The notes under the pieces: generated by a model
Told to the model about the DNA's origin: nothing
The model's input: only the letters and a program-made list of their open reading frames with translations
Databases searched by the model: none
DNA from: Melampsora larici-populina 98AG31
Taxonomy: Eukaryota; Basidiomycota; Pucciniomycetes; Pucciniales; Melampsoraceae
DNA: 64,000 nt
Direction: 5' to 3'
Assembly: GCF_000204055.1 (NCBI RefSeq)
Contig: NW_006768778.1
Location: 211,625-275,624 of the forward strand
Position numbers and translations under genes: made by a program
Part shown: positions 35,391-45,673 of the stretch, piece by piece
How the letters are laid out: the number at the start of each line of letters is the position of its first letter
Numbering within the stretch: position 1 is the stretch's first letter

Positions 35391-35937
35391 TTAGTTTTGA
35401 AAGAGGGAAAAGTGGAAGAGTAGCAGTGATAAAGTTGATGAAGGCAAAGACGGCAAAGACGGCAAAGACGGCAAGGCCGGGAGAAGCTCAGTACATAAGG
35501 TAAGTAGATAGAAGAAGAGGAACTGACTTATGAAAAAGATGAACAGGATGCACAAACAGTACTCAGTCCTAGACCCGGTATTGGCCTTGGTAAGGTTCTT
35601 GGCGCAAGAACACCCCACAAGAAGGAAGATGGATATTTTATTCTCTAATCTGGTAGAAGGTGAGAGAGTAACAATATCAAAGGCAAGTTTCATAAGGATG
35701 ACGGAATCTGTATGGGGATCAAGCAGTGTGAAGAGTGGTAGATGGTCCGGACACTCATTCAGAGTGGGAGGGGCATCTTTAAGGTTCAATATGGGATGGG
35801 ACAAAGAGAGGATTATGGAAGCGGGAAGGTGGAAGTCAGAGGCAGTAGATTGCTATTTGAAAAAATGCTCAGAAGAGGAAAGAGGAAAGGGAATGGCAAG
35901 AGAGAGGTTCCCGGAAATTGAGGAAAGAACAAAGTAA
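35391..35937 (+). pseudogene. Tyrosine recombinase of YR retroelement 1, C-terminal half
   Basis: Starts with SFERGKSGRVAVIKLMKAKT and, after a stop and a 56-bp stretch bounded by GTAAGT and ACAG (35502–35557), continues as SVLDPVLALVRFLAQEHP to the catalytic box GHSFRVGGAS, then GRWKSEAVDCYLKKC with the nucleophilic tyrosine. A GGCAAAGAC triplication at 35443–35472 (TAK repeated) lengthens the protein compared with the intact copy. It ends at TAA 35935–35937. Confidence 0.72.
35443..35472 (+). repeat. 9-bp tandem repeat inside the recombinase frame
   Basis: GGCAAAGAC occurs three times in a row, followed by GGCAAGGCC, adding Thr-Ala-Lys triplets where the intact paralogue has a single KTA. 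A simple slippage expansion. Confidence 0.8.
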
Positions 35938-36510
35938 ACAATAAGATGAGCAAACTTTATTTCTGGTTACTCTATTATGCATAATCATTAAGTGACTTAA
36001 ATACATGAACCGAGAAGCAAGATGTATAGTAAGCAATTCACAGAATATTACAACTAGCAGAGCCAAACTATACATCCTGGGAGCTCGTGCAAGTTGTGGG
36101 TTCCTCAACAAGTTGAGACTCTCACAAGCCCCACCTGAATAGGAGGTGTGAGGAACCCACAAGGATCAACAAAAATCACAAGAGTGATCAGCATGGCTTC
36201 AGCGGGAAATTAAACTGTGACACAAATGAGAGCCAATCCCCTGCCTGGGCTCCCCCAAACGCTGTTTGACCTCAGCCATGATAATAGGCCAAGGTCAGAC
36301 CAACAAACAAAGAACGAGATCTGTATCAATAAATAGTATCTATGTAAGAAACAAGTACTTCCAATTAATAATATACATAATAATTTATGAACTTACAAAT
36401 GCCTTACCTAACATGTAAGGAACTCAAAGAATGGATTTGCTAAAGTGAAAAAGTTTGATAAAAAGATGGCATTTGTATCACAAAGAAAAGACAGAGACCA
36501 TATACTTTAA

Positions 36511-37230
36511 GAATCTCCTGGTGAAAAGTTGTTTAACACAGATGTCAAAGGTTATAATAGTGGGATTTCAAAATCTCCTGGAGTGTTATCAAAAGAGCTT
36601 TTACAAGGAAATTTAATTGATCTTCGTTGTATTAAAGGTGAATTACTTAACATTAGAAGAGATGATGCTGCTGCTTTTGCTTTTGCGGTTGAAGGAAAAG
36701 AGCAAAAATTGGAGGTTTCTGCAAAATCTTATTCTCAAAATATCCACAGTCATGCGGAATGGCTTTATTATTTCAAAATCTTCAAAAACACAATCAAAGA
36801 AGCTTTTCCAGATTGTATCAATCTCATTAAGGCTTATTCTAAATACATCAAAAATCAATTATGGTCTCACGGTATTGAATCACATTGGAAAAACATTGTG
36901 GCTTACAATACAGCGTTTAGGGAGCAGGTGGCCAAGAGGAAGGGTATTAGCTTCACTGACTGGAATCATCCTGATGTACAGTCTCTCAATAGCAGATTCA
37001 TTTCAAACGCTTTGTACCAGCATGCTCACTCTTCATCTCCTGTTTATGCAAAAACAGTTTTTCCAGTTCCAACAAGACAAAGAACCTCAAATCAACAAAA
37101 TTACCAGCAAAATTTTGGAGCAGGTCCTTCAAGGTATAGGGATCAAAGAAGAGACCCTATGGACCCTCCTTATCAATTGAGCTTCAAACACAAGGATCTA
37201 TATGAAATTGAGGAGGCAAAAGGACTTTGA
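36511..37230 (+). pseudogene. Gag-like protein of YR retroelement 2
   Basis: An open frame of about 240 codons without a convincing ATG, so the start is probably missing. The middle is helical and aromatic (HAEWLYYFKIFKNTIKEAFP, HWKNIVAYNTAFREQVAKRK). The C-terminus is Gln/Arg-rich (NYQQNFGAGPSRYRDQRRDP), suiting nucleic-acid binding. The role is inferred from its place before the RT. Confidence 0.55.
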
Positions 37231-37419
37231 GTCAAGGAACAATTTTGTTTTTTGTGGAATTTGAGGAAAGAATGTAAGGCAGGAGCTTCATGTCCTCGGA
37301 TCCATAAATGTGTTGGTCCTTTTTTTTATTCTTAAATCATTTTTGTCGTGTGTTATAACAGTCGATTCATCAGTTAGCCAGTATTGGTTTGGCGTTTGTT
37401 CATAGCCTGAGGCTGATTT

Positions 37420-39113
37420 TTGAGTTATCTCTCTAGAATGTTTGCAAATGTTGTGTTGCGCACAGAGGATGTGACCACCCCTGAAGAATACACATCAGCA
37501 AAATTTCTTTGGGGATACCAATGGGATGGGATTTCAGTGACGGGGTTCTCATCAGCAATTGAATCAATTCAATTTGCAAGGCCCTTTCCTGACGCACCTT
37601 CTTTGGAAGTGGATATCAATGCAAAATTTATCACAAAACAATATCTTACTTTGTTTAACATCAGCAATCCCTTCAACGTGGATAAAATGGAAGAACTTTT
37701 GAGACACCATCCTAATCAAAAATTTGTTAGTTCTGCTATGAAAGGTTTAAGGATAGGCTTTTGGCCATCATTGTTTTTACCATCATCCAAAATTATCAAT
37801 ACGCCAAATCATCAAACCTGCATCAAAAATCAATCTCTGCTTGAAGAACAATTTGAAGAAGAAATTCAGAAGGGTAGATATTCTGAAGAGTTTTCAATTT
37901 TGTTACCCGGCATGAAAGTAATACCGCTGTTGATGACATCTAAGAAAGATCTGAAAAAGATGAGGGTCTGCTCCAACATGAGCTTTGGTCAACCTTCACC
38001 TAATGTTTTAGTAGACCAAAACAACATAGCAGTGTCTTATGATTCATTAAAATCTTTCACACCTTATCTGATTGAAATGAAAAAAGAGAAAGGTGATGTA
38101 GCAATATTCAAATCTGATGTAGAAGGTGCTTTCAGAACAAACCCACTTCATTATCAATATCAAATACAACAAATAATCAGGATTAAGAAAAAGTATGGAG
38201 TGGACCATAATTTAACATTTGGTTCATCTGCTAGTCCACACATCTGGGGTGGTGTTTTTTCATTAGTTTTGTGGATTGCTGAACAAGTGTTTCACATTAA
38301 GAATCTCAGTTGCACGATGGATGATGTATGGGGAGTTGCTTCTGCAAACAACTTTGTGGTTTTTAAGGACCATTGAATTACATTGGTTCAGGCAAAACTT
38401 TTAATGATTTTTGACATCTTAGGAGTGCCTTGGAGATGGAAGAAACGGATACATGGTCCTGTCCTGGAAGTAATTGGGCATGTGGTCAATTCAGAAAAAA
38501 TGCTGATTTATCTTGCACATGACAAAAAGCAGTCAATGATTGTCGCAATCAAGGACTTTGTTTCTTGACCAAAGCAACTGTTATGTGGATGCAATCTTCA
38601 GAACAATGGCTTGATTGGGGTTGTAACTCAATGCCATTTGGTTGATTTGCACTACAGATTCTATATGAAAAGACAGGGGGAAAGTTGGAACACTTTCTTC
38701 CAATTTACCTCAATAAGGAGAATCAGGATGACCTAAGATGGCTAATCAAATCCTTTTCAAGTTGTGATGGTATTTGCATGATTGAAGCTTTGAAATTGTC
38801 AATTGCAGAAGCCGACACTGTGTTTTTCACCAACGCATGTCCTACGGGTATTGGTATATTGGAACCAATTCCAAAACTCGGTTCTTACTTCAGGCTTCCA
38901 CTTCCTTCCAGGAATATTTTCTGGGCCAAGCTTTTAGGAATTGTATGTGCCATTGACATTTCCATTGATAAAGGTTGGAAACAGATTTTTATTCACACTG
39001 ATGCCAATATCTCCTTCCATCTATTCAATTGTCACAACCCAAATATAATTTTTGACCTCTTTTCCGTCATTGTGTTTCTTGTTTGGTGGAAGCAAAAGCT
39101 GAAGTCAGATTAG
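37420..39113 (+). pseudogene. Reverse transcriptase–RNase H of YR retroelement 2, disabled
   Basis: RT motifs: VAIFKSDVEGAFR with the first catalytic aspartate (38098–38136), LTFGSSASPHIWGGVFS and CTMDDVWG (38312–38335). The frame is cut by TGA at 38374–38376 and 38566–38568, then shifts to the RNase H part at 38685. There the usual TDA reads TNA (VFFTNACPTGIG) and the glutamate expected in a W-A-E-L-L motif is lysine (FWAKLLGIV). Both losses fit G-to-A changes. The later aspartate (HTD) is still present. Confidence 0.72.
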
Positions 39114-39280
39114 CATATATTCCAAGAGAGTTGAACAGATGTGCTGATGTGTTGTCAAAATTTCAATTTTTATCAGTTTATAAGGTGTTTGAAGTGTGTT
39201 TCAATTGATCCTTCAGATATTCCATTATCACTGTTGGACGGTGGGAAGGATTCTAACATCTCTGTGGAGAAACATTCACT

Positions 39281-40300
39281 TTGATTATGTTAACCTCCAA
39301 AGGAAATAAGAAGATTTCTCATAATAAGAAGATGAAGTCTCCTCAAATTATTACATTAAATGACTTAAAATTATTATCAATCGAAGATTGTTTTTCATCT
39401 ATTAGTACAAAAGTGGTTTTAGAAGTTTCTTTCAATTTTGTGAAATGTTTGAAACTCTGTTCCATGCCAACAAAAAAACATTAACATAGTACATTCCTTA
39501 TTTAAGTTGACCAATTTCTCCTTGATCTGTTCAAGTTTACTTGATAAGAATCAAGTATAATTTCAAAATAAAATTTCTTCATATGGTTTGTGAAGCAGAT
39601 TCAGCGTTGGTAAAGAAGGTTATGAAGGGTTGTATTAAAGATTTTTCAAAACCCAGTCAAAAGAAAAAACCTGTTAACAGTAGCTCACATTGAATTGATG
39701 GTCTCTAAATCTGGTTCTTCTCATGATGATACACTGCCTAGCATTAAAGAGGTTCCCCAGATGGGTATATGGTTTGTAGGAATCGGACAGCCGTTGTGAC
39801 AACAGATATCACAATGGCGGTCTGATCCCTACAACCCATATTCCCATCTGGGAACCTCTTCAATGCTGGCAGTGTTTACTGTATTCAACGGGTGACACTG
39901 CATTCTTAGGTGCTCCAGTAATTATCAAACAATTTGAGGAAACGATTGCTTGTCCAGTGGCATTATTGAAATCTTATTTGTGGTCAAGAGATGAATTATT
40001 TATTTCTCTCCCAGCTCTATTCTTAACATCTGAAGGGAAGTACCCATCCAGATCTGTTTTCTAAACAGGTTCCACAAATTTTTCAACAAATCATTTCCAG
40101 GACATTCTTTATGTTTGGGAGGTGCTACTACACTGGCACAATCAGGGTTTTCTTTAGATTACATTCAAAATGCAGGGTGCTGGTCCTCTGAGGCTTTCCT
40201 AATCTATATTTGTGGTCACACAGCTCTTTGTCTTCCTGAATCTCAAAATCATGCAGTAGGGAAAGCTTCTCATGTGAGGGTGAATGTTACTTTTGTTTAG
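39281..40300 (+). pseudogene. Tyrosine recombinase of YR retroelement 2, remnants
   Basis: A first piece (39284–39480) has KMKSPQIITLNDLKLL, typical of the linker before the catalytic domain. The last piece (about 40100–40300) has GHSLCLGGATTLAQSGFSLD and GCWSSEAFLIYI. The conserved H-x-x-R box reads H-S-L-C, so the catalytic arginine is lost (CGT to TGT fits). The tyrosine of LIYI remains. The middle is unreadable and interrupted by a foldback sequence. Confidence 0.6.
39747..39860. mobile_element. Foldback element of about 114 bp
   Basis: AAGAGGTTCCCCAGATGGG and following bases up to about 39800 pair with the complement ending CCCATCTGGGAACCTCTT, leaving a loop of about 9 bases. The arms are about 52 bases with few mismatches. 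It interrupts the recombinase remnant. Confidence 0.75.
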
Positions 40301-40464
40301 TAAGTCTTTATTTTAGACTGGGGGGGGTTTTAGGTCCATGACCCATGTCTATTTCAAAAGTTCTGTTCTTTGGTTTGGTTTCTTGCGGAAACTGACCTGT
40401 TTTTGTGGTTTTTCATTTCTCCTCCCTACTTCGCCACTCTGATTTTACGCTTTTCTATAGGCAA

Positions 40465-40840
40465 TTATAAGGAGAGGGTGTTAGGGTTTTTAGGAATGTG
40501 AAATTTACCGTCCCTTGGTTACATATCAAGGGACTTTTAGCCACACACATTTATGGGATACAAAGTTGAATCCAGGAACGGTCCCGGATCTTTTTCCAAA
40601 TTTCCAAATTCCCAAATTGAGTTGAAATTTGGGAAAAAAGAGGTGTAATGGCTGATGGAGCAACCGGGGATTCAAAGTTAAAAAAATCTGGATTTTTTCC
40701 CAAAATCCAAACTACCGCTAAAAACAGGATTTGGGAATTAATTGGGAAAAAATCCGGGACCATTCCCCAATTCAACTTTGTATCCCATAATTCTAACTGT
40801 TTTCATTTCACTTGTTTGTGAGTGTTACTGGATTTAAAAC
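40465..40840 (+). repeat. Repeat block shared with 56660–56790, holding a MITE
   Basis: GTGTTAGGGTTTTTAGGAAT through TCAAGGGACTTTTAGCCACA to GTTTGTGAGTGTTAC is repeated at 56665–56781 with very few changes. The copy here is interrupted by the 238-bp element at 40552–40789; the other copy is not. It may be a terminal repeat of YR retroelement 2. Confidence 0.75.
40552..40789. mobile_element. 238-bp MITE with 3-bp target duplication (ATT) and known empty site
   Basis: Ends are TATGGGATACAAAGTTGAAT and its exact complement. ATT flanks both sides (40549–40551, 40790–40792). The paralogous block near 56746 reads CACACACATTCTAACTG without the element and with a single ATT, so the boundaries are fixed by comparison. 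Confidence 0.9.
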
Positions 40841-41732
40841 GTTTCTTGAAGTTGGTCACTTGTTATTAACAGATAGGAATGTTAAATAACAGGACTTACA
40901 TTTTGTTTCCGACGGGTCGGACTTTTTAGTAAAGAGGTGGTTTAACTCTGACATCATCAAATGTTTACCACATCATTGTTACTGATTTCTCTTTACTCAT
41001 CCATCTCAACTTCACTAGTTCTCACAAACTCATTCATCATAGTACGGTTTGATTCTCTAGTGATTTTTTATTACCCACCCTCTCCTCCCTTATGTCTGTT
41101 TATAAAAAAAGAGAAGACAAGCAGAGAGTATTTGTTTGTTGTTATTAGGGGATGTCAAGTTTAAATTTTTTACAGTAAAAACCGTAAAAAACTTTGCCGT
41201 CATAGCATAAATTTACTTAAAATTTACAAGAATGGGAAAGTTTTATGTATCCTGTTCTTGTAAAAACATAAACTTACAACAAAATACGACTACACCGGGA
41301 AACCCAAAGAGAACCCGTGGGTTTTCACTAGCCAACAAATGAGGGTAAACAGCGCTTCACATCCTTGCATTATCTCTTACCACATTAATTGTCTCAGTCC
41401 CTTTCTCTCTTTTTGTTCTCACATTCCCCTTTCCATCTTCCAATTATCAATCCATTTATCCACCAAGTATCAATCAAATTGCCTCTTGACCATCAATCAA
41501 CTCTTCTTTTTGCTTATTCAACTCTAAACCAAGCAACTGATTGCAACCTTGACAGGATTCAAGCTCTGCTATCAGCTGTGACTGTGAGTTAGCATCAACA
41601 GGATTTGATCTTATCTACAGTCTGGTCACATCACCAGTCTCTAAACTTTGAACTCAAAATCAGTTTTGGTGAGTTTCAAGTGTACTAATCCATCATCATT
41701 GTCTACTAACCCTTAACTCCATCTGATCAGCA
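40841..41732. other. No gene recognised
   Basis: AT-rich with short frames. 41120–41330 has small inverted motifs such as CGGGAAACCC…GAACCCGTGGG. The last part probably holds the promoter and leader of the gene starting at 41733. Confidence 0.45.
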
Positions 41733-42105
41733 ATGATGAAACCATCATCATCAAAGCCTACCATCACTCGGAACCACGGCAGCAACACCACAATTGCAGT
41801 GGATGACGCCAAGATTCTGAACACCCAAAACCTTCTACCTAACACACCGATAACAGCTGCAATCATCCACAAGTCTGAAGCAATATCAATTTTAATGAAC
41901 CCAAAGAGTTCAACAAGCAAAGCTCCTCTAATAACTTGCCCACTACCATCACCAGCACCTCCTGTACCAACCCAACCACGTATGACTTACTCATCAGTTA
42001 CAGCTAAAAAGAAAAAAGAAGCAGAATCCCAAAAGAAAGAAAAAGATGAAACAGAATCCAAATTCAGAGAACCTCCCTTGGACAATATCAACTTAGCTTT
42101 CCTTA
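41733..42105 (+). pseudogene. Myb/SANT-like gene, 5' part, cut by the Harbinger insertion
   Basis: Open from ATG at 41733. The Ser/Thr/Pro-rich N-terminus runs into a Lys/Glu-rich stretch (AKKKKEAESQKKEKDETE) and PLDNINLAFL, where the Harbinger element starts at 42106. The frame continues exactly at 54208 once the element and one TTA copy are removed (AFL then INHLSQPANHAK). No other function is inferred for this half. Confidence 0.7.
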
Positions 42106-42477
42106 GGGCCCGTTTGGTTCCTTTTCAAGTATTATATGACCTGAAAACCGAAATTCAGTTTGCCCCTATCTCAAGGGGCACATCGAGATTGTTGGAATTT
42201 GGAAATTGTGATTACCAAACAGCGAACCAAAAGAGGTCAACAGACGTCTGTTGACCTTGAGAGGATCATATTGCTGTTTGGTGACAACCAGGTGGTATCT
42301 CATGTTTTTGTTTGACTCTCCCTGGTGAAAAGGTCATCCAGACCTTTGTTTTCTTTGTTCATCATGTTCAATCATTGAATTTGTTCTTCTTCCATCTTCT
42401 TTGTTCATCATCATTGTTCTCAAACTTCTCTCTACAAAACCAAACCACCTGTACAAAATTAAACCGACTACCTTGTA

Positions 42478-43966
42478 ATGTCATCACACAACACGGGCTC
42501 AAACAAAATACAGTGTTGTACTCACCCGTTTTCAAGATCACTACACACTCATGATCACACTCAAAATGAGAAGTTATTAAAATTAAAATTTATCAAACAA
42601 GTTCTTGCTATTCAAAAGCAACATTTTGCCATGTTCACCTATTTGAGCATTGGTAGTCAAATCTGCATTAGACAACTTCTTCCGCAGCTCTACAAAACAC
42701 CACACCTCACCTCTATCCTCAGTGGTCAAGCTTGGATTGATGAACTCATCAATAATCCAAACAATTCAGTTTTTCATGAGAATCTCAGCATGCACAAACA
42801 TGTTTTCTTTGAACTACGCTCTGTGCTTGAAGAAACTGGAATTCTGTACAACTCACGTTTTATAACTGCAATTGAGAAATTAGCTCTTCTACTCTATACT
42901 ATTTCAACTGGTCTCTCAAATCGCAAACTTCAGAACCACTTTCAACAATCTGCTGATAGTGTTTCTAAGTTCGTTTTTCTTTCCGAGTTTTCTTATTAAT
43001 TTGTTCTAATATGTTTCCTTTTGACTAGAATAATTAATCAACTCGTTAAAGGGATTTCTGGGAATGGAGAGTTACTTAAAAAATATATTTCTCTTCCTGA
43101 TGCTCAAACACCACTCCCTGAAGACTTCTCTACAAATCCCAAATTCATGCCTTATTTCAAAGACTGCATTGGTGCAATTGACGGTACACACATTCCAGTC
43201 ACTCCACCAGCTTCTGAATATGTTCCTTTCTCTAATCGTAAAAGCTATACATCCCAAAATGTCCTTGCTGCGTGTAATTTCAACACGGAGTTTATATATT
43301 TATTGGTTGGAGCTGAAGGTAGTGTGGCTGATGGGGCTCTTTGGAATATGGCTCGAGATCGTGACCTTGCAATTCCAGCAGGAAAGTACTATCTTGGTGA
43401 CACAGGTTTTGCTCTCACCAAAACTTGTCTTGTTCCATTTCAAAAAGTGCGTTATCATTTACGAGAGTGGGAAAAAAGAGCCTTCAGGTCAGCATTCTTT
43501 TTTATCATCCTTTTCTCCTTTTTATTCTTTCCCACCTTTTCCATCCTTTCATCTCAGACCTCAAAATGCAGAAGAACTTTTCAATCTCTGGCATGCTAGT
43601 GCTTGTAACGTCATTGAGTGCATTTTTGGAGTCCGCAAGAAGCACTTGAAGATCATGGCACGCGGATGTCAATATACTATTGAGATTCAAATATCTATGG
43701 TCACAGTTATGTGTTTTATTCACAAATTCATCCGCGCAAAAGATCCAAATGGTTTAAATGAAGAATTCCCGCTGTTTAGAGACGATTTCATTCCTGATCC
43801 TCAAGATTCAACTGCACCTGTCACTCAAGATCAAGATGATAACTTAGAACATTACAGTAGTACAGCTGAACGTAATAACAATGCTAAAAGACTTCAAGCT
43901 TCAATTGCAGCTGATATGTGGGAGGATTATCAGAAAGACACAGAAAGAAGAAGAGACGTAAATTGA
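42478..43966 (+). CDS. PIF/Harbinger transposase (HARBI1-like, DDE_Tnp_4), apparently intact
   Basis: Exons 42478–42968, 43029–43487 and 43558–43966, with 60- and 70-nt introns in phase, give 452 residues. The first donor (GTTCGT) is weak. A helical N-terminal DNA-binding part (residues 1–160) is followed by a DDE nuclease: D215 in CIGAIDGTHIPV, D288 in YYLGDTGF and E337 in NVIECIFGVRKK, a spacing (48 residues between the last two) that fits this superfamily. No stop or lost catalytic residue is seen. Harbinger transposases act with a Myb/SANT partner that binds the element ends. Here the partner gene on the other strand is broken, so the element is probably immobile by itself, though the transposase could act on related MITEs. 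Confidence 0.88.
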
Positions 43967-44239
43967 AGTAGACAAAGACATGGAAAACCTCCCAAGTATG
44001 CTGGTATTTGTAGGTTACCTCAATTATATTACATCATTACACTTAATTTTTACTATCTTACATGTATTACTCAGAGTTGACTAATACTCTCATTTAATGT
44101 ATCTTCTCTCACTATGTTCACTTATCTAGAAGCAAAGATTACTTGTAATTGTTTTCACATTTATGAGTTTTAAACCAATTACAAGTAGATAACATTGTGT
44201 ATATAATAATAATGTTTACATGATAACCCAGGTAAGAGA

Positions 44240-44587
44240 CACAGTGTCATTTTGCTACTCACTGGCAGGCCAGTGAGTACGTCCACCTCAATCCAATCTC
44301 AATCCAATCTCAAATCCCTGTCAGTTCAATATCAATCCAATCTCAATGTTTGGCCTAGATTAGCAGACAAACAACCTTCCAGAATTAACTGGAATAAAGT
44401 TTGGTTGCATGTCCACACATAAAGGTGTCAGAATTTCTGGAAGGTTTGAGTGATTATGCAGCCCATGTATATCCCCCACTCAAACATGATTGGAGGTCAA
44501 ACTGATATTTAACTGAGATTGAATTGAGATTGGATCAAGGTGATTGGAACTCACTGGCCTGCCAGTGACTAGTCAAATGACACTGTG
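44240..44587. mobile_element. 348-bp MITE with 3-bp target duplication (AGA)
   Basis: Ends are CACAGTGTCATTT and its complement; next to each end is CACTGGCAGGCCAGTG, itself a palindrome. AGA flanks both sides (44237–44239, 44588–44590). The interior has repeated CAATCCAATCTC on the left and the reverse on the right. It lies between the transposase and the C-terminal part of the Myb/SANT gene. Confidence 0.88.
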
Positions 44588-44803
44588 AGAAGATCAATAT
44601 AAGTTTGTGCTTGAAGACACAAGGCTGTGCACATGAAAGAGAAATGAAATTGACACTGAAAGTAAAGAAATGGAACGGAATGGAAAGATAAAAGATTAAA
44701 GATAAATAAAACAAGAAGATAAAGACAAATGAGACAAAAAGGAAAAGGAAAAGACGACACATCAGTGATCTTCACAAAATAAATTGTAGACAAATTTTCT
44801 CAC

Positions 44804-45148
44804 CTAAACAGCAAGGACAGATAAAACCCATTCATCACAAATCTCAGCTGGAGTGCTGAGATAAGTCTCAGCCATTACAGGCTCATCGGTAAATAACTTG
44901 ACCGCTGAAAAACATTGTGGGCGAGTCAACTCAGATTTATATATGAGGCTGACAGTTTGAGCATAGACTGAAGGCTTAGCAGCGTTGATGGCTTGAGCAG
45001 TTGATTTGACAGCACTCTCAGTCAAAGAGATAGAAGATTTGAAAAAGGTACTCATATTGTGTAGGTTGGTTGATAATCTGTCAACAATTTCAACACCAGT
45101 TCTTTTTTTCTTGCAAGGCGGAGCAGGAGTACGTTGCTTGAGGGCCAC
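44804..45148 (-). pseudogene. Harbinger Myb/SANT accessory protein, C-terminal part
   Basis: A minus-strand frame encodes APPCKKKRTGVEIVDRLS followed by a helical tail (AQTVSLIYKSELTRPQCFSA, ending near WVLSVLAV). The layout (KKKR after Pro-rich linker, then long helices) is that of the C-terminus of rust Myb/SANT-like proteins. Its N-terminal part is at 51801–52870, on the far side of the YR retroelement. Confidence 0.6.
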
Positions 45149-45189
45149 CTCAGTCCATTCTCAAACAGTAACTCTTACATTTCTTAATA

Positions 45190-45470
45190 AAGTTATTCCT
45201 TACCTTGCTTAGTTTTTTTACTAAGTGAGGTAAGGAAGTAGAAGTGGGTGGTAGGCTCCAGGGGAAGTTTCCCCTTCCCCTGAAACCTGGAGTAAAAATA
45301 GAAACGTGTTAGTAGGTTTCTCTTAGGGGAGAGTTCAAACCACTAGTGTGAACCCTTCTCTAAGTCGTGCGAAACCAGTATTAGTACGTTTTTAAAGGAT
45401 GAAGGAGAAGGCCTGATCTCCCTAAACTCAGGTGACAGGCCTGAGCCTAGCTGGGCTTCTCCCATCCCTG
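45190..45470. repeat. Series of four hairpins at the 3' end of YR retroelement 3
   Basis: In order: TTCCTTACCTTGCTTAGT pairing with ACTAAGTGAGGTAAGGAA (45196–45237); CTCCAGGGGAAG with CTTCCCCTGAAACCTGGAG (about 45257–45295); TTAGGGGAGAGTTCA with TGAACCCTTCTCTAA (45328–45364); and GGAGAAGGCC with GGGCTTCTCC (about 45403–45462). The strong successive stems suggest a structured RNA end. The function is inferred only. Confidence 0.6.
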
Positions 45471-45673
45471 TCGCCGACACTTCTAGTCGTTACCCTTCCA
45501 TAGCGCTGAGGTGGGTTTTTAAGCCGAACGGACGTCTCATTGAAGGACGATAAAAAACTTTGATAGAATTTCAAGAAATAGGAGAATAGAGAGATAGAAA
45601 AATATGGAATATCTAGATACAGAGCATGGGGTGTGGGTTCAGCCAGTAATGGGGTGTGTGCAACGGTCAGAGG

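Larger units (their letters stand above)
26480..35940 (+). mobile_element. YR retroelement 1 (Ngaro/DIRS-like), decayed and interrupted
   Basis: In order on the plus strand: gag-like frames, RT–RNase H frames and a tyrosine recombinase. Each matches the intact element at 45–52 kb over long stretches (for example PDKFECEMDIERW/GTKCNMKIKEW, GFQEGFTQGIP/GFKHGFNQGIP, GHSFRVGGAS/GHSFRIGGAT). It has frameshifts, stops, a lost RT catalytic aspartate, a MITE insertion (29184–29389) and a 3.6 kb insertion between the halves of the recombinase gene. Ends could not be fixed; no split direct repeats were recognised. Use of a tyrosine recombinase instead of a DDE integrase separates it from LTR elements. 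Confidence 0.75.
36511..40310 (+). mobile_element. YR retroelement 2 (different lineage), decayed
   Basis: Gag-like, RT–RNase H and tyrosine-recombinase remnants lie in order on the plus strand. Protein motifs differ strongly from the other two YR elements (for example MKKEKGDVAIFKSDVEGAFR, CTMDDVWG, GHSLCLGGAT), so it is a separate lineage. Stops and frame changes occur throughout, and a foldback element sits at 39747–39860. Ends were not identified. The block after 40465 is shared with 56660–56790. Confidence 0.72.

Noticed and set aside
35502..35557. Intron inside the C-terminal half of recombinase 1
   Set aside because: GTAAGT and ACAG ends are present, but splicing leaves the frame one base off; kept only as a remark in the feature.
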